Origin: Puccinia triticina
Taxonomy: Eukaryota; Basidiomycota; Pucciniomycetes; Pucciniales; Pucciniaceae
NCBI RefSeq assembly: GCF_026914185.1
Contig: NC_070560.1
Coordinates: forward strand, 3,773,501 to 3,837,500
DNA: 64,000 bases
Direction of reading: 5' to 3'
The translations under genes and the position numbers were made by a program. The notes under the pieces were generated by a model that saw only the letters and a program-made list of their open reading frames with translations, searched no databases and had not been told where the DNA came from. This document shows positions 24,276-35,923 of the stretch, piece after piece. The stretch's first letter is position 1; each line of letters starts with the position of its first letter.

Positions 24276-25500
24276 GGCGGGGTCGACAAGCGCCGAGGAC
24301 TGGGGAAGAGGCGGCGTGATGGGAGGGATGTGGGAGGCGTGGGGGGAGGGAGAGCAGGATGGGGCGGGGGCGGGGTGTTGCTGATGGGTCGAGAGATCGG
24401 GCTGGGCAGCATCGAATCCAAGGGCCGGGTTCCTCGTCGTTGTGGGTGTGGCCGGTAGTTGAGACGAGTCGGTGGGCGGTTTCGGTGAGAAATTGGCAAA
24501 GTAGCCGACGCCTTCTTTGCGCACGTTCTACTCGATGTTCCCGCGCATGAACAGGCCCTTTACCTCGTCCACCTCCCGGATCTCGTTCTCCCGCAGCGAT
24601 TTGTTCTCTGCTCTCGTTCTGAACTCTCTTCCATCTCCACTCTCGTTTGTGCGAGCTGTTCCGTTGCTGTTTTCAGCTCGGTTTGCACCTCTTCCTGTCG
24701 TCGATTAAGACATCGTCCGGGGGATTTTTTTTAGGTTTCAGAAATGTGTTAGGGGAAGAAAGAGTGGGAGAAAGACACGAACCAGTGGTTGTTTTAAGCT
24801 GGCGATGGAGTCCGTCTGCGAGTCCCGAGCCAGAAGGGCGGCTTTGAGCTGAGTTTTCAGGGGATCGATTTGGGCGTCACTCTGCAAGATTTCCTGATTT
24901 CGTTTGAGACTATCGTGATATTCGATGGATGTAAGCCGGGCCTGGTTGCGCAGATGTTCGATCTGTTCGGGCCGTTCTTTCGAGCTTTCGCTGAGCTTTT
25001 TCTCGACATCGATCCGCTCCTTTTCGAGCTGCGCGATCCGGATCTCAATGAATTGACTGGGTTGCTTGCATCACAGACCTTCAATCGGTCCAAATGATCA
25101 TGTCGTTCTGAAATCGGACAATCGTCAACAACATTCGCTCTTTGTTGGAGAGCAGACAGGGTGCAAGCTGACCGACTGGGGAGTTGAGCAGTTGGCTGGT
25201 GGGGTCGGTCAGGGGGGTATCCGCTTTCTGCGCGAGTTCGCTGAGGGTCTGGTAGAGTGCCAGCAAGGTATTCTGGCCAGATATGTAGGATGGGTAGCAG
25301 GGCCTGGATGATCGCACCCAGCGTTGATGGTTCTGCTTCGATGTGCTGGTTGTTTTCGGCTGGGTTGTGTGCTGATGATGATGGTGGGATATTCCCGGCC
25401 ATCGTGGTTGGTGGTCGCCTGCCAACCTCGGCCCACCCAGGCCCACCCCCAAGAATCCCTTCTTTCTCCAAACCGGACACGACGCTGCTCGACGGCCGAT

Positions 25501-26731
25501 ATGGAACACACCTCGAGCCTACCCAGTGGTATGTAGGTCTGCATTCTTGGCAGGGTTCCACGCATCAACTGGATGAACAGCTCATTTCTTTCTTTTTCCC
25601 ACAGATTCGGCCCTACAGGCGCTGGAGGATCGGCTGCCAAAATACGACACCGGCCCCCCATCGGTCAAGCTAAAAGATGTGCTGACGCAGGATGAGCTGG
25701 ACGAGAAAAACAAACTGTTGGATGAACTGGAGTCTCGCCTTCTACCTTCCATCCAAGAGCAACTCGGGCCTCTTGTGGCTTCATTGGGCCTACGATCCGA
25801 TTCAAAACGAAACTTCGAATTGACTTATAACATCCTATCGACTCTTGAAGAAACTTGCTGGAACACTATACTGTGCATTGAGTCGATTTCAGGCGACATG
25901 AATATGACCAGCACCCACGACTATCACTTTAAACGATGCAAATTTTACAGATGTTGCGAGCTAATGCTTATCCCCTCGACTCTTTCAGACCATCTCCATC
26001 CGCTGTTCATGCGCTCTATTGAACTGATCAAAGCATCAAAAGTCTCAAGTAACTACGCAGTAACCCCTGAGTGTCAAAACCTGGAGAGGCGTCTTCTCCG
26101 GGATGCAGCTGAGTTCAGTGATTTCACCCGGCAAACCATCAAGTGGCTTCAAGGATCCGATCTTTATATTATTCAAGAAGAGTGGCGAGAGAAAGAGGAC
26201 CAGCTCGATGTCCTACTCCAAGTTTTCACCGACTTGACTCATCCTACGTCGGTCAGGCAGCCCAACAAGACAAGCGCTCTCAGGAAACATGTTAATAAGC
26301 TAGCCGACCTCACCATTCCTCTGGTCAAATTGACAAGAATATTCTCCAAAAAAGTATCGAATACGGCAACCACCAAGCTGCCGTTCACGTTGGATACCAA
26401 TCTCAACTCCCGGACACTTTCCACTCTGCACGAACTTCCTGAGTCCATAGAACGATATTTTTATCAAGTCGTGAAGGCGTTCAGGGAGGCTTATACCACC
26501 AGCGAACTGGTTGATCTTCGAATTGTGATAGGGCACCCGCTCCGCCATATCTCACATATTCTTGAAACCACTTTGGTTCTGCTAGCCCTGTATCTCATCC
26601 CTCTGCCGACGACCGACACCAGTCGTGATTCGCCTGAAAGTATCTACAAGGCTTGGTTTTCTGCGTGGCAAGAGGCGTGGCACGGCGCCTTTAACAATAT
26701 CTCCTGTGCCCTTCAAACATTTGAAGGTTAA
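25501..26731 (+). CDS. Orphan helical protein, rust-type
   Basis: A 10-codon first exon (25501-25528, ending AGTG|GTATGT) joins in phase 1 to 25605-26731 after CCCACAG, giving about 384 residues. The protein is mostly amphipathic helix. It begins with ALEDRLPKYDTGPPSVKL and DELESRLLPSIQEQLGPL and ends in a hydrophobic helix ETTLVLLALYLIPL and a Trp-rich tail (WFSAWQEAWHGAF). No catalytic motif is visible. The segment after the start resembles a lineage-specific protein family common in Puccinia genomes (recalled, not checked). It is divergent to the golgin remnant. The start is supported by the splice phase; a longer 3' end by further splicing is possible. Confidence 0.6.
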
Positions 26732-26918
26732 CATCAACAACTACCTGGACCGCAGCAATAAGAAGAAACATGTGCGGTCAATCGCGAGGATCCTTGATAT
26801 CAGAAACATGAGTCGCGATTCACATAGCGCATTGGTCACGAATCAATTATCCTTTTATCATCTTATGCTCACATTTCTATTACTTGTCTTTATTTCATAT
26901 TTATACTATTTTCTTTTT

Positions 26919-27213
26919 CAGGTGTGTGAGAATCAGAGTTGCCGTCTATTTCTGTTGTGATAAGTTTTTTCATTAGAGTTGTTATTGACATTTCATCTTC
27001 AAATTTAAGGTTAGCTATTGCTAACAAAATTTATGCGTTTACATTTCAATTGTGAAGAAGAGACTAATGAAAATCTCTCTGTGCGCGTCCTTCACCCAGA
27101 ATCTTCATCCTCACTTTCACTGCGTTTACGCAGGTGTGTGAGAATCAGAGTTCCTGTTTGTTGCTGTCTTCATAAAAGTTGTCACAAACATTTCATCCTC
27201 ATCTTTAAGGTGT
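26919..27213 (+). repeat. Imperfect direct repeat
   Basis: Two units of about 85-90 bp, 26919-27007 and 27131-27213. They share CAGGTGTGTGAGAATCAGAGTT, the segment GTTGTxAxxxACATTTCATC and TTTAAGGT. Function unknown. Confidence 0.7.
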
Positions 27214-27392
27214 TGTTCTCATTTGGTTCCTGGTCAAATTATATCCAAAATTTACAAGGATGGCTTGTAAAACTCCCCATAGGTAATCACATTGTTACTT
27301 TTAAAATGCTATTTTCACATGGCCCCCCTTTGCAAGGGGACAATTCAGGCGGCATCAGTGTAAAACTACACATAGCCCCCTCAAATGTACAC

Positions 27393-27449
27393 TTTTACCA
27401 AGTCCTGACTTTACGGGGCCTTGTACCCTGTAAAAAGGACTTGGTAAAA
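27393..27449. repeat. Strong hairpin
   Basis: TTTTACCAAGTCCT (27393-27406) pairs perfectly with AGGACTTGGTAAAA (27436-27449). The inner parts GACTTTACGGGG and CCCTGTAAA extend the pairing imperfectly, so about 25 bp of stem is possible. It may be a small foldback element. Confidence 0.8.
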
Positions 27450-30174
27450 ATCATCTGCCCCCTATTTCCGTGGCACAATGGTCAAAAAAAAATATATGCC
27501 TATTTGGTTGTTAATCAATTGTTAGCTTGGCAGGTATATGTAACCCCCAACCAATGTTGTAAATAAATGTGAATGGAGTGAACTGTTTGCAGAGCAAAAA
27601 TTGGATAGGAAAAGGGAATGTGAAGGTTCCAGATTATGGGAAAATCAAAGCTGTTTGGAGACCCTAAGGCAGCATTTTGGTGATGTGAACAAAAGAAATA
27701 ATGCATACCTGCGTAAAAGCAGTGAAAGTGAGGATGAATATTTTGGTTTTGGTTTTTTGGGTGAAGGCAAACTAAATCAGTCCCTTGAGACTTTGTAACC
27801 CCAGGAGGTAGGCTGGACTCACAAAGCAAGCCTCTGTCAGGAGGGACTTACACTGTACCTCCCCAAACTGTCACAGCAAGAATCTGACTTTAACTATTTT
27901 TTCAATGATCAATGCTCACATCTGGTGAGCAAGTGTTATCTTGTAGGGCTTGCGCCCTACTCTGAGGGAAGGCTACACAAAATGGGCACGCTAGTTAATC
28001 AGTGCCACTTTCAAATTACCCCCTTCATGGAAATACAGTGGTTTAGGGATTTTTGGTGAATTTCTGGGGGTGGCAGTATTCATATGAAACACCTCAAATT
28101 CTATAGGCTGGAAGAGAAAACTCATGCCTACAAACTAAGATATTTCATTTCAACCCATGATAAGAGGGAAAGTAATTGTATAGCTTCAAAAATTCCTCCC
28201 ACCAAAACTGAGAATCTTGGCCCCGCAAAACGGGGTGATAGCACCCAAGTCCCTACTGCCAAGGGCTATTGGAGGCTTGGTTTGAAAGACACACACCCCC
28301 ATCAGAGGGAATTTTTTAAGTTTGGGGTGAAGGAAGCGCACAGAGAGATTTTGATCTACAGAATTTTAATGTGGAAAAATAGGAAAAAGAATCTGATTGT
28401 TAGTTATTGGTCTTGATGTTGTTTGTGTTGTTGTTGGTGATGATGAGTGAGGAAGAATTATTACTAGTCTCTTCTTCATGATTGTAAAAACATGGAGATG
28501 AAACTAGTACATGGGGGTGAAACACATTGGAGTGAAGACAATCAAATGGAAGGCTTTGAGGTTATTGTGAGGCAATCCGTATGAACAAGGTTATGGAAGA
28601 TAAGAAACAGAATTTGGGACACTGAGATAAAGAGAGATTTCAAGTGGTTTGATGATAAAGGTAAGGCTCAAGGGTTGTTTGCTTGATCAGTAGAAGTTTT
28701 CAGGGTATCTTGAGAATTTGGCTGCTGGATGAAAATGATGGAGCCAACAAGCCAGAATAACCCTTGGGCATGAATCTCAGCTTTTTATAGACTCTTGGAA
28801 GGGCCAGGACTCATTTCAGATTGTGAATGGCTAGGTCATGGCTCCAGCACAGTGTCTGTGGTTCTATACAGGGTTTAAATCAGGTTTAAAAGTCCAGGTT
28901 AGCTATGTAACCTTCTAACAACAAAGGGTACTGGCAAGGTTTTATATCCGGTTCACACTTCAGCAGGGACATGGAATTTGACAAGTTTGTGGTGAATGCT
29001 GGGTGTTGGATCTCTTTGAAATCCCAGACCAACTTCTCCCAATTTAGCCCTAGGTAGCCTGATTTGGCTGTACTTCAACCAGAACTTTCCATTGGTTATG
29101 CCCAGCCAGCCTTTCTTCTAATGTATAGCGCTCAGTCTTGGTGGCCCCAGGCACCCTTGCAAACATTCCAGAGTTTTTCACACAAGATTTACTGGAATGT
29201 TGTGATCAAGAAGTCACATCAGTCCTTATTCTTGACCGCGTGTTTTCTGTCCTGGAAATTTGTGCAAGAAGATTGTGGACATGTTTTTCCCAGAGGCTGT
29301 CAAATTGGATGTACACCCAAAGGCATTCATTGCAAGAATATATTTAGGCCAGCAATATATTCATGGAAGGTATGTTCCAGCTCATGTCCCTCTGCAGAAT
29401 TCAGATTGAGGTGTAGGAGCAGACTGAATCTGACCTTCATGCTTTTTGTAGGACCACACCTCACAGATTCTTCAGTACTTACATTTTTGCCTCAACTGAA
29501 ACAAAAGCACGGAGGCTTGACTTGCCAGTAGAACAGGACTCATGATGTCAAATTTTTACCCCAAAACATTCAATCAACCAGCCTCCTCAGCATGTACACT
29601 CACAAAATTGGCTAGAGGCGGGTCAACTAATCTGACTTCAGAGCCTGCAAATTTTACTTCATCTTGGTTGCTGTGGTGTTGAGAACCAAGTTTTCACATT
29701 AATTACCATATTTAAGGGACACAGATTCTTGGCCTAACGGTGCTCCTCTCGCCGGCCCGGGGCGTGCTGTGATCTGGCTTCTTTATGTGTGATGGCTTTT
29801 GGGGTTGGCAGTCAGGGGTTTAGTGTGATGGGCACCAAGGTTTGTTGTGTGTGTAATTAGCACCCTCTAATATCAGCCGGGTTGGGTGTTTTGTGTTATG
29901 TAACCTGTCCAGCAGAGAGGTAACAACCCCACATGGGCTGTATTTAGCGGGAGCGGTGGCCGGCGACCGCTGGTGAGGGTTCCCCGCCCGCCATGATGTA
30001 GTACGGCTTGAGTGAGAAGAGATAGAGCGGTTAGCTATGAGGGGAGGAAGTCGAGGGAGTATCGTCTGTTTTCTTATGCCAAGGTGTAGATAATCTGGAA
30101 ACCTTCCTCAGGCACGCAGCTGATGTTCTCCAAACATCGTCTGTGGGCCCTACGATCTATAAGAGGCACGGAAA

Positions 30175-30329
30175 CTGCACGGTACAGTCCGGCGGCGGTC
30201 AGCTCTCCACGTGTCAATCCCGGGTGTCCAATCTTGGTCTACATTGCTGAATAAAGTTTACTAACCTGCACGGTACAGTCCAGCGGCGGTCAGCTCTCCA
30301 CGTGTTGATCCCGGGTGTCCAATCTTGGT
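30175..30329 (+). repeat. Duplicated 64-bp unit
   Basis: Copies at 30175-30238 and 30266-30329, starting CTGCACGGTACAGTCC and ending CCAATCTTGGT. They differ at three positions only, all explained by change of a CpG site (CCGG/CCAG and TCA/TTG from TCG). Function unknown. Confidence 0.85.
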
Positions 30330-30493
30330 GAGGAAAGAGAAAGGATCCCGGGCACGGGAGAACCAGAACTGTAGGTGCGCGTCGGTGACAGTTAAGGTTG
30401 GTACCTGTCACCGACTAGGTTAGATACTATGTACATATGAGGTAAGTACATAGATAAATACACTAAAGATTGCATAAGTGTATATCAGCTCTA

Positions 30494-31373
30494 AGGCCCC
30501 AATTATAAATGGAATTTTGAGATTATTTTGAGATTATTTTGAAATCGTTTTGAAATCAAAACCAACTTTGTTTTGAGTTCTTTTCATTTCAAAATAATCC
30601 CAAATCTCTTCAAACACACCCGGGAGGGGTGTTCAAGATTCCAGAATCTCAAAATCCAAGGAATCAAAATTTTGAACAGGCAGTATGCCTGTATGGTTTC
30701 CAGGCCACTGGTGCCTCAGACCCCCCCCCATTTAATGGCTGTATTGGGTCGGCGGAGTTCACCAGGCGGGGGTCGGCTGGCACATGAAAAAAAACTGCTG
30801 CTGCAATTGTGCAATATACCAGATTGCATGATTGCACTCACTGAGAAAAAAACAGATGGCCTACCCTTACAAACACCTCCAGGCAGCCCGGGACCACCAG
30901 GGGCAATATGATCCTGCCCTTGGCGGCGGGACCACGGGACAAAACGTACGTCAATACGGCTACGATCTCGCCGCAGATGATCCGAACGCGTTATTCTGCT
31001 TGTTCCAAAGCCAAGTGGCGAGGAGCTGATTTGTTGAGTCGATCATTGGGAGGGGGATCATTGTGTGCGTGTTGGCCTGGCGAGGTGTGGCGAGGTGTGC
31101 GGGTCCTTTTTTGGTTCAGACAGCCAAGGCTGAACAGGCAAGCTGTATTCTATCCAGCTTGCCCGTGTCACAGACATATCGCCCCTGCCTGCCCACTCCG
31201 GCAGGCTACTTGCTCAGGGATGCACAATTGTTTATATGTGCACCCTATTGTTTGAAGTTTTTCCGAGAGGATTTTGAAATCAAAAATCTTTCATTTTGAT
31301 TTCATTTCCGTTTCAAAATTCTCTTCGAATACTTTCAAAATATAACTCAAAATTTTGTTTATAATTGGGGCCT
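30494..31373. mobile_element. Non-autonomous DNA transposon-like unit
   Basis: Terminal inverted repeats AGGCCCCAATTATAAA (30494-30509 and reverse at 31358-31373). They are followed on both sides by related TTTTGAAAT-rich sequence. It is 880 bp long and has no transposase. No clear target duplication could be read, so the superfamily is open. Confidence 0.7.
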
Positions 31374-31605
31374 AACACGATCCGCTGGGAGCCAAGATCA
31401 GGAACCGCCACTACACGCGCGAAATCGTCCTCCAGAGAGCACATTTCGGCGTAGCCTGAGTCGTCCATGGATTACAAAATCAGGCCAAACTTACCTCCTG
31501 GTCACTCTCATCATCATCCATCCAGCAGTACTTCCTTGTATCCAATCAAATCCCTCTAACTCGACATTGCCCACTCCACAACACCATCAACACCAAGCCA
31601 TCACC

Positions 31606-32040
31606 ATGCACTTTGTGCTCGCCAGCTTGCTTGCTCTCGCCCTCTTCCAGGGCAGCCTTGCCGTTCCAGCCACCACTAGTAGTCCGGCGACGCTGCCCTC
31701 ACTGGAAAAAACCGAGCAACCGAATATGTTCCTGCACAAACGCCAGGTTCTCAATAACGCGCTCAGCGGCTACGGCGGCTACGGCGGCTATGGCTTCCCC
31801 CGTGGCGTCGCTTCCGGAAGCTCGACCGGATACAATGCGCAAAACTACCGCAACACCGCCACCAGCTACTCGCCCTTCGGCGTGTCTAACAGCTTCAATG
31901 CTGGGAGTAGCGCTGCTGGCTATTCTAACAGTTATATTGGCTATTACGCTAAAGACGCCGACGCCAAAAAACCTACCAATGTCATGTCTTTTCTCTTCGC
32001 CAAAATCCTTCTCATTCGCAATGCTACCCCTATTGACTGA
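31606..32040 (+). CDS. Small secreted Gly/Tyr-rich protein
   Basis: 144 residues. The ATG at 31606 (caccATGc context) is preferred over the in-frame ATG at 31567 because it starts directly at a clear signal peptide, MHFVLASLLALALFQGSLA, with cleavage expected before VPA. A Thr/Ser/Pro pro-region follows, then a dibasic HKRQ site typical of Kex2 processing (residue about 46). Next come the repeat SGYGGYGGYG and a Tyr/Ser/Asn-rich region without cysteine. Gly/Tyr-rich secreted proteins are common in plant-associated fungi as wall-associated or candidate effector proteins; a function here is not known. The last 15-20 codons change character (MSFLFAKILLI) and may be intron read-through, so the 3' end is uncertain. 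Confidence 0.7.
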   Translation: MHFVLASLLALALFQGSLAVPATTSSPATLPSLEKTEQPNMFLHKRQVLNNALSGYGGYGGYGFPRGVASGSSTGYNAQNYRNTATSYSPFGVSNSFNAGSSAAGYSNSYIGYYAKDADAKKPTNVMSFLFAKILLIRNATPID

Positions 32041-33325
32041 TCGACCCTTGATGCTTCACAGGATTCATAACCGCGATTCTTGTCTCAAGTGTCCTCCTGC
32101 TCTGATCTGTATCTCCCTTCTGTTATCCCTCACATCTCAATCAGTTTTTAATGCCTTGGTTCGCGTGTATATATTGTCCAGAAAGCCTAGCCACCTTCCT
32201 CCTCCTTCAACACAACCTATGCGACAACTTATGTATCACGCCTCTTATCTCCTATAGATCTCAAGCTGTATCCTATCAATACTTAATTTATGACCAAAAG
32301 TTTCAACCTCGTCAATCTAAACATAAAATGATACTTCGCGCGTGTAATTTGGTCATCCGGACATTGCGAGCCTCGTGTACGTATCTCTCAAAACACCTGA
32401 GAATGGCCTGCCACACGGTGATTTCCAGGCCAGTTTTTTGTATTGCTTCTTCTCGAAATGCAAACAGGGCTCACAAAAGCCCACGAGAATTACGGAACTC
32501 AGGGAGGGTCACCACGGCAGGTTGCTTAAAACAAGGCGTGTTGCTTTATCAATTGTATCAATTTTCCCCCCACCGTGAAAAGGAAGGGACAAAGGGGGAG
32601 CACGAATGCCTACCGGTGTTCATGATTATGTTGTTTACGAACTATTCTAGGTTCAAGTCTCAGTCATGCTCAGGCTGATGCTCAAATGTAGCACATGCAA
32701 GTAATGAGATTCAAAGGATTGAATTATGAAAAGTGGCTGCATTCTTTGTGCCCTATACACAACAAGAAAAACCTTTCACATGTGTATTTATCTTGATCAA
32801 AAAAAAAACAGCCGGGCGGCGGTCTTGCTAGGAAGGATCTAGGCAGTAGCTGGCTACCCAACGATTGGCTTTTCCACAGTCGGGCTGAGCGAGAGATAAA
32901 CGCAGGGATCCATAAATAAAAGCGACGACGGGGAGTTACTAGAGAATGTGTGCTACTGACATCAGTGGTGGGCATCCCAGTTCCTCGGACGTGACAGCAA
33001 TGTGGGCTGGCCTTGGAATTGCAGGTACCCGGAGTGTCGGGGTCGTAGACTTTAGGATATGAGCGGGAGAGGAATTGGGAATTTTGTTGATGTCAACTGA
33101 CGCCTGTTCACTTCCGCAAACACAAAACTCCCCCGGCAGACTCACTGTAGCATCTGTTGACTCTGGTATCGAGCCAGAGACATTTTTCAGTAGGATGGCT
33201 TCCCCCTCCATTGCATTGAAACGATGCGATGGGGGCGATCAGCCAGCTGCACGATAGCATAGCCACCACCGCAATCGCGTGGATGAAGCGGTGCATTTCG
33301 GACAGAGACACGCCTAAGCTCTGTG

Positions 33326-33701
33326 AAGCCGCCGGCTTACACTTCCTCTTAAGGTAATACTCCCTCTCCTCTCTTGACCGCTCTCGGTCATTCTTCTTCC
33401 CTTATATGCCGGCTTCGGCACTATCCCTTTCTTGCTTATGTGTTGAACTATAACTCTCTTACTGCCGCTCTCGGCTAAGACTCTGTATGTAGCCGTTCGC
33501 GGCATGCTCACATTATCATCTCCACATAGTTATATCCTAAACCGTGTATATCAGTTGTCTATCGCGACCGGACTTCTCCAAGTCCGGCCACTCCTTTTGT
33601 ATCCTCTTAAGACCTTATATAGCTCATCCGATGAGCCTCTCTTGTATTCTCTTTTGTCTCCTCTCGTCGAGCCGTTCCATCCCTCGGTCTATAAATAGAC
33701 C
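33326..33701. repeat. Array of short hairpins
   Basis: At least eight short perfect stems follow one another in 376 bp, most with 4-base loops: AAGCC/GGCTT (33326-33338), TGACCG/CGGTCA (33375-33390), TGCCG/CGGCA (33407-33420), GCCG/CGGC (33464-33475), GCCG/CGGC with TTCG loop (33492-33503), CCGGACTT/AAGTCCGG (33568-33587), GCTCAT/ATGAGC (33622-33636) and GGTCTA/TAGACC around TAAA (33686-33701). Linkers are pyrimidine-rich. It may be the transcribed part of an LTR, but no LTR ends were found. Confidence 0.8.
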
Positions 33702-34990
33702 CTTCCTCCCTGCAATGGAACACCAACTAAGTTCGCTCGCATATTTCCCGCTCTTGAAACCGGCGAGCATCACAGCTCGGCGGTTTTCAATAGCTTCAAG
33801 GGTGTGGTGTAGGCTTGGGCAGCACTGAGAAGAGCCAGAAAGATAGCAGGACGAGATGCATCAGTATAGCCTCGATGAGGAAGTGAATATGTGCTGGTGT
33901 GGGCGCCTTGCAGGGAATCCGAGAAAGCAGACTATGTAAGCTTACAGAGTTGAGGCCTATTCGAGATGTATTCCAACCAAGTGCTGAGGAAATGCGGCAC
34001 ACTATGCAGAAGATGTGGGGAGCAGGAGAAGCAGGGAACAAAGAATGGATACTGATGGATGCCGATGTTCCTATTTAACGTTGTATTTATGTATCCGGAC
34101 TCCAGTTGATTGATCAGCACATTATCTCCAAGAGAGATCTTCCAGATGAGCGGACGTGCGACAAGCACCCCTGAATAAAACTTCTTTATTTGCTAAAAAA
34201 ATGGCCTGAGAACCTACACATTGCTGATCTTGCAATGATTGTCCCACCCAGCCTCACTCTTTCAAAGAAGCTTGCAAAAGGTGTTCAAAGTCCACATTTT
34301 GCCTGCCCGGCACAAGAATGCCTCTTCGGGTTTCAGGAACCCCTCTTGATGGCCGCCGATGTAAGCGGTCATGAAGTGGAGAAGGGAGTATGTACTCCAT
34401 TTGATGGCCAGTTTCCTTGGCAGGCATGTACAAGCGTCGAGAATTCTGTCCGGTGGGAAGGAATCATCCTCGGCAAGCGTGCATGTGCAGGTGGTTGCTG
34501 GGGAGCAACCTCCCCCGGGCCCGGCGAGCCAAGACACCTTCTGTTGTCCGGCCAGCCAATACACTTCCCTGCCGTCCGCCAAAAGCAGCCTTTCTCGGCT
34601 AGCTGGTACGGACTTCTCCATAGTGAAATCCCTCCTGGTGGGCAGGTGCTCACCGAAGAACACACATCCCAGTGTTGATGAGGTGTACCCGCTGGCCAAG
34701 CCGCGAATTCAGAAGGTGCAAGAACCCAATATGCTCTACAACGTAGTTAAGTTTTTTTACGCTGTTGTGGTCCTGGTGGATGATCAACCGTTGCTGATTG
34801 TATCATCGTGTTAGGAGTTGAGGGTGCCACGATTACAAACTTGGCAAATCTAACCTAAATCTACATTATCTAAACCATAATCATCTTGTAGTTTAGAGTT
34901 CGCCACGTGTCTACTAGTCACTGCGTATGCGCAGCAGTTGTATGTACATAGTCAGTCAGGCCGCGCGGTACCGGTTCAACTCTTTTCCTC

Positions 34991-35129
34991 ACCGAGTTGG
35001 ACCGATACCGAGCGGACCTGAGCTAATCAGTGACGTGGATCTTTTCGTCAGGTTAGTAATCAATCCTTACCGAGTTGGACCGATACCGAGCGGACCTGAG
35101 CTAATCAGTGACGTGGATCTTTTCGTCAG
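34991..35129 (+). repeat. Exact 61-bp direct repeat
   Basis: 34991-35051 and 35069-35129 are identical (ACCGAGTTGGACCGATACCG at the start, CTTTTCGTCAG at the end), separated by 17 bp. Complete identity suggests a recent duplication. Confidence 0.95.
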
Positions 35130-35445
35130 ACCACATTGTGCCCCAGCTTCTAATACATCGCAACTGCCTCTCTTTTCGGAATTAAAGAAGTTTTATTCAA
35201 TTCCTCGTGCGACAATTGTAAAGAGCCCCCAGACTCAAAGGAAGGGGCACGGGATACCGGAGGAGGGACGTGTTATGACACATGATTTCATGTGTCATTT
35301 ATTTCAGACACTTTTATGGGGTTTGGTTTCTCACCAACCCAATCATGTACATATTTTTGGCCCATAAATAGTGATGCCTATCAAATACATTTCCCCTTGG
35401 GGGAGTTTTCATCTCATTCTTGCCATATCCTGATATCTCAGCTCT

Positions 35446-35700
35446 TCAGGATGCGCCCAGGAGGGGCCGAAGTTGGCCACTCAGCCGGCGGCGGCTGGGC
35501 ACTCGGGATGGGCGCTCCCAACTGGGTCGGCGAGCGATCTCCTCCAGCAGGTACAAGCAGGGCGAACAAAGGGCCACCCGTGCGTATGGGCGGAGATCCC
35601 CGAATAACACTTGCATCTTCTCCAACAAACGAGCGGTGTACACCTGCACTTCCTCGCCAGAGATTCATGTATACCCGACATACTACTGACGACGGGCGGG
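35446..35700 (-). other. Possible isolated exon
   Basis: Open frame with plausible protein composition (EEVQVYTARLLEKMQVLFGD) between the secreted-protein region and FOL1. No start, splice partner or domain is recognised. It may be a remnant of another gene. Confidence 0.2.
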
Positions 35701-35923
35701 CATCGGCGTCCATGGACCAGTGCAAGGCCACTCTCCCTGAAGCTTATCTCTCTGTGTGTACCAGCTCGAGGGCGTCTCAAGAAAGTCCCGGGATCGGTTG
35801 CGAAAGACTATTTTGTTTGACAAAGAGAAAAAAAAAGCGTGCTTGTATTATGCTCGTACTCATTTACAAAGTGTTTGGTCATCAGGGGGAAGTTGATCCG
35901 GGTACACAAAGAAAAGAGGAAGG

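Larger units (their letters stand above)
21135..25110 (-). pseudogene. GRIP-domain golgin gene, split by hAT
   Basis: Removing the hAT element and one GGCGGGGT copy joins a Pro/Ser-rich linker (24276-24524) in frame to the start of a GRIP domain (21460-21380, FEYLRNTLLQFLEHKETR). The second half of the domain, PHLVKVLGVILHLTLQEI, lies in an exon from 21260 to the stop at 21135. Upstream (about 24770-25065) is a coiled coil (QLEKERIDVEKKLSES). Then come another coiled segment (24600-24715), SLRENEIREVDEVKGLF and VRKEGVGYFANFSPKP. GRIP golgins are Golgi tethers that bind ARL1. The copy is damaged beyond the insertion: a TAG in MRGNIE*NVRKEG (24537-24539), a one-base frame change near 24605, frame breaks near 25090, and no GT donor after the first GRIP half. 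The 5' end was not found. Confidence 0.75.
26732..31605. other. Gene-free, repeat-rich 4.9 kb
   Basis: No gene recognised; ORFs such as 28084-28416 and 29064-29531 lack motifs or splice partners. It contains an imperfect direct repeat (26919-27007 and 27131-27213, both opening CAGGTGTGTGAGAATCAGAGTT), a strong hairpin (27393-27449), a 64-bp duplication (30175-30329) and a DNA-transposon-like unit (30494-31373). Confidence 0.5.
32041..35923. other. Gene-free stretch between secreted gene and FOL1
   Basis: No complete gene recognised. It contains the hairpin array at 33326-33701 and an exact 61-bp repeat at 34991-35129. A minus-strand ORF at 35446-35700 has protein-like composition (VLFGDLRPYARVALCSPC) but no partner exon or domain. 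Confidence 0.45.
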
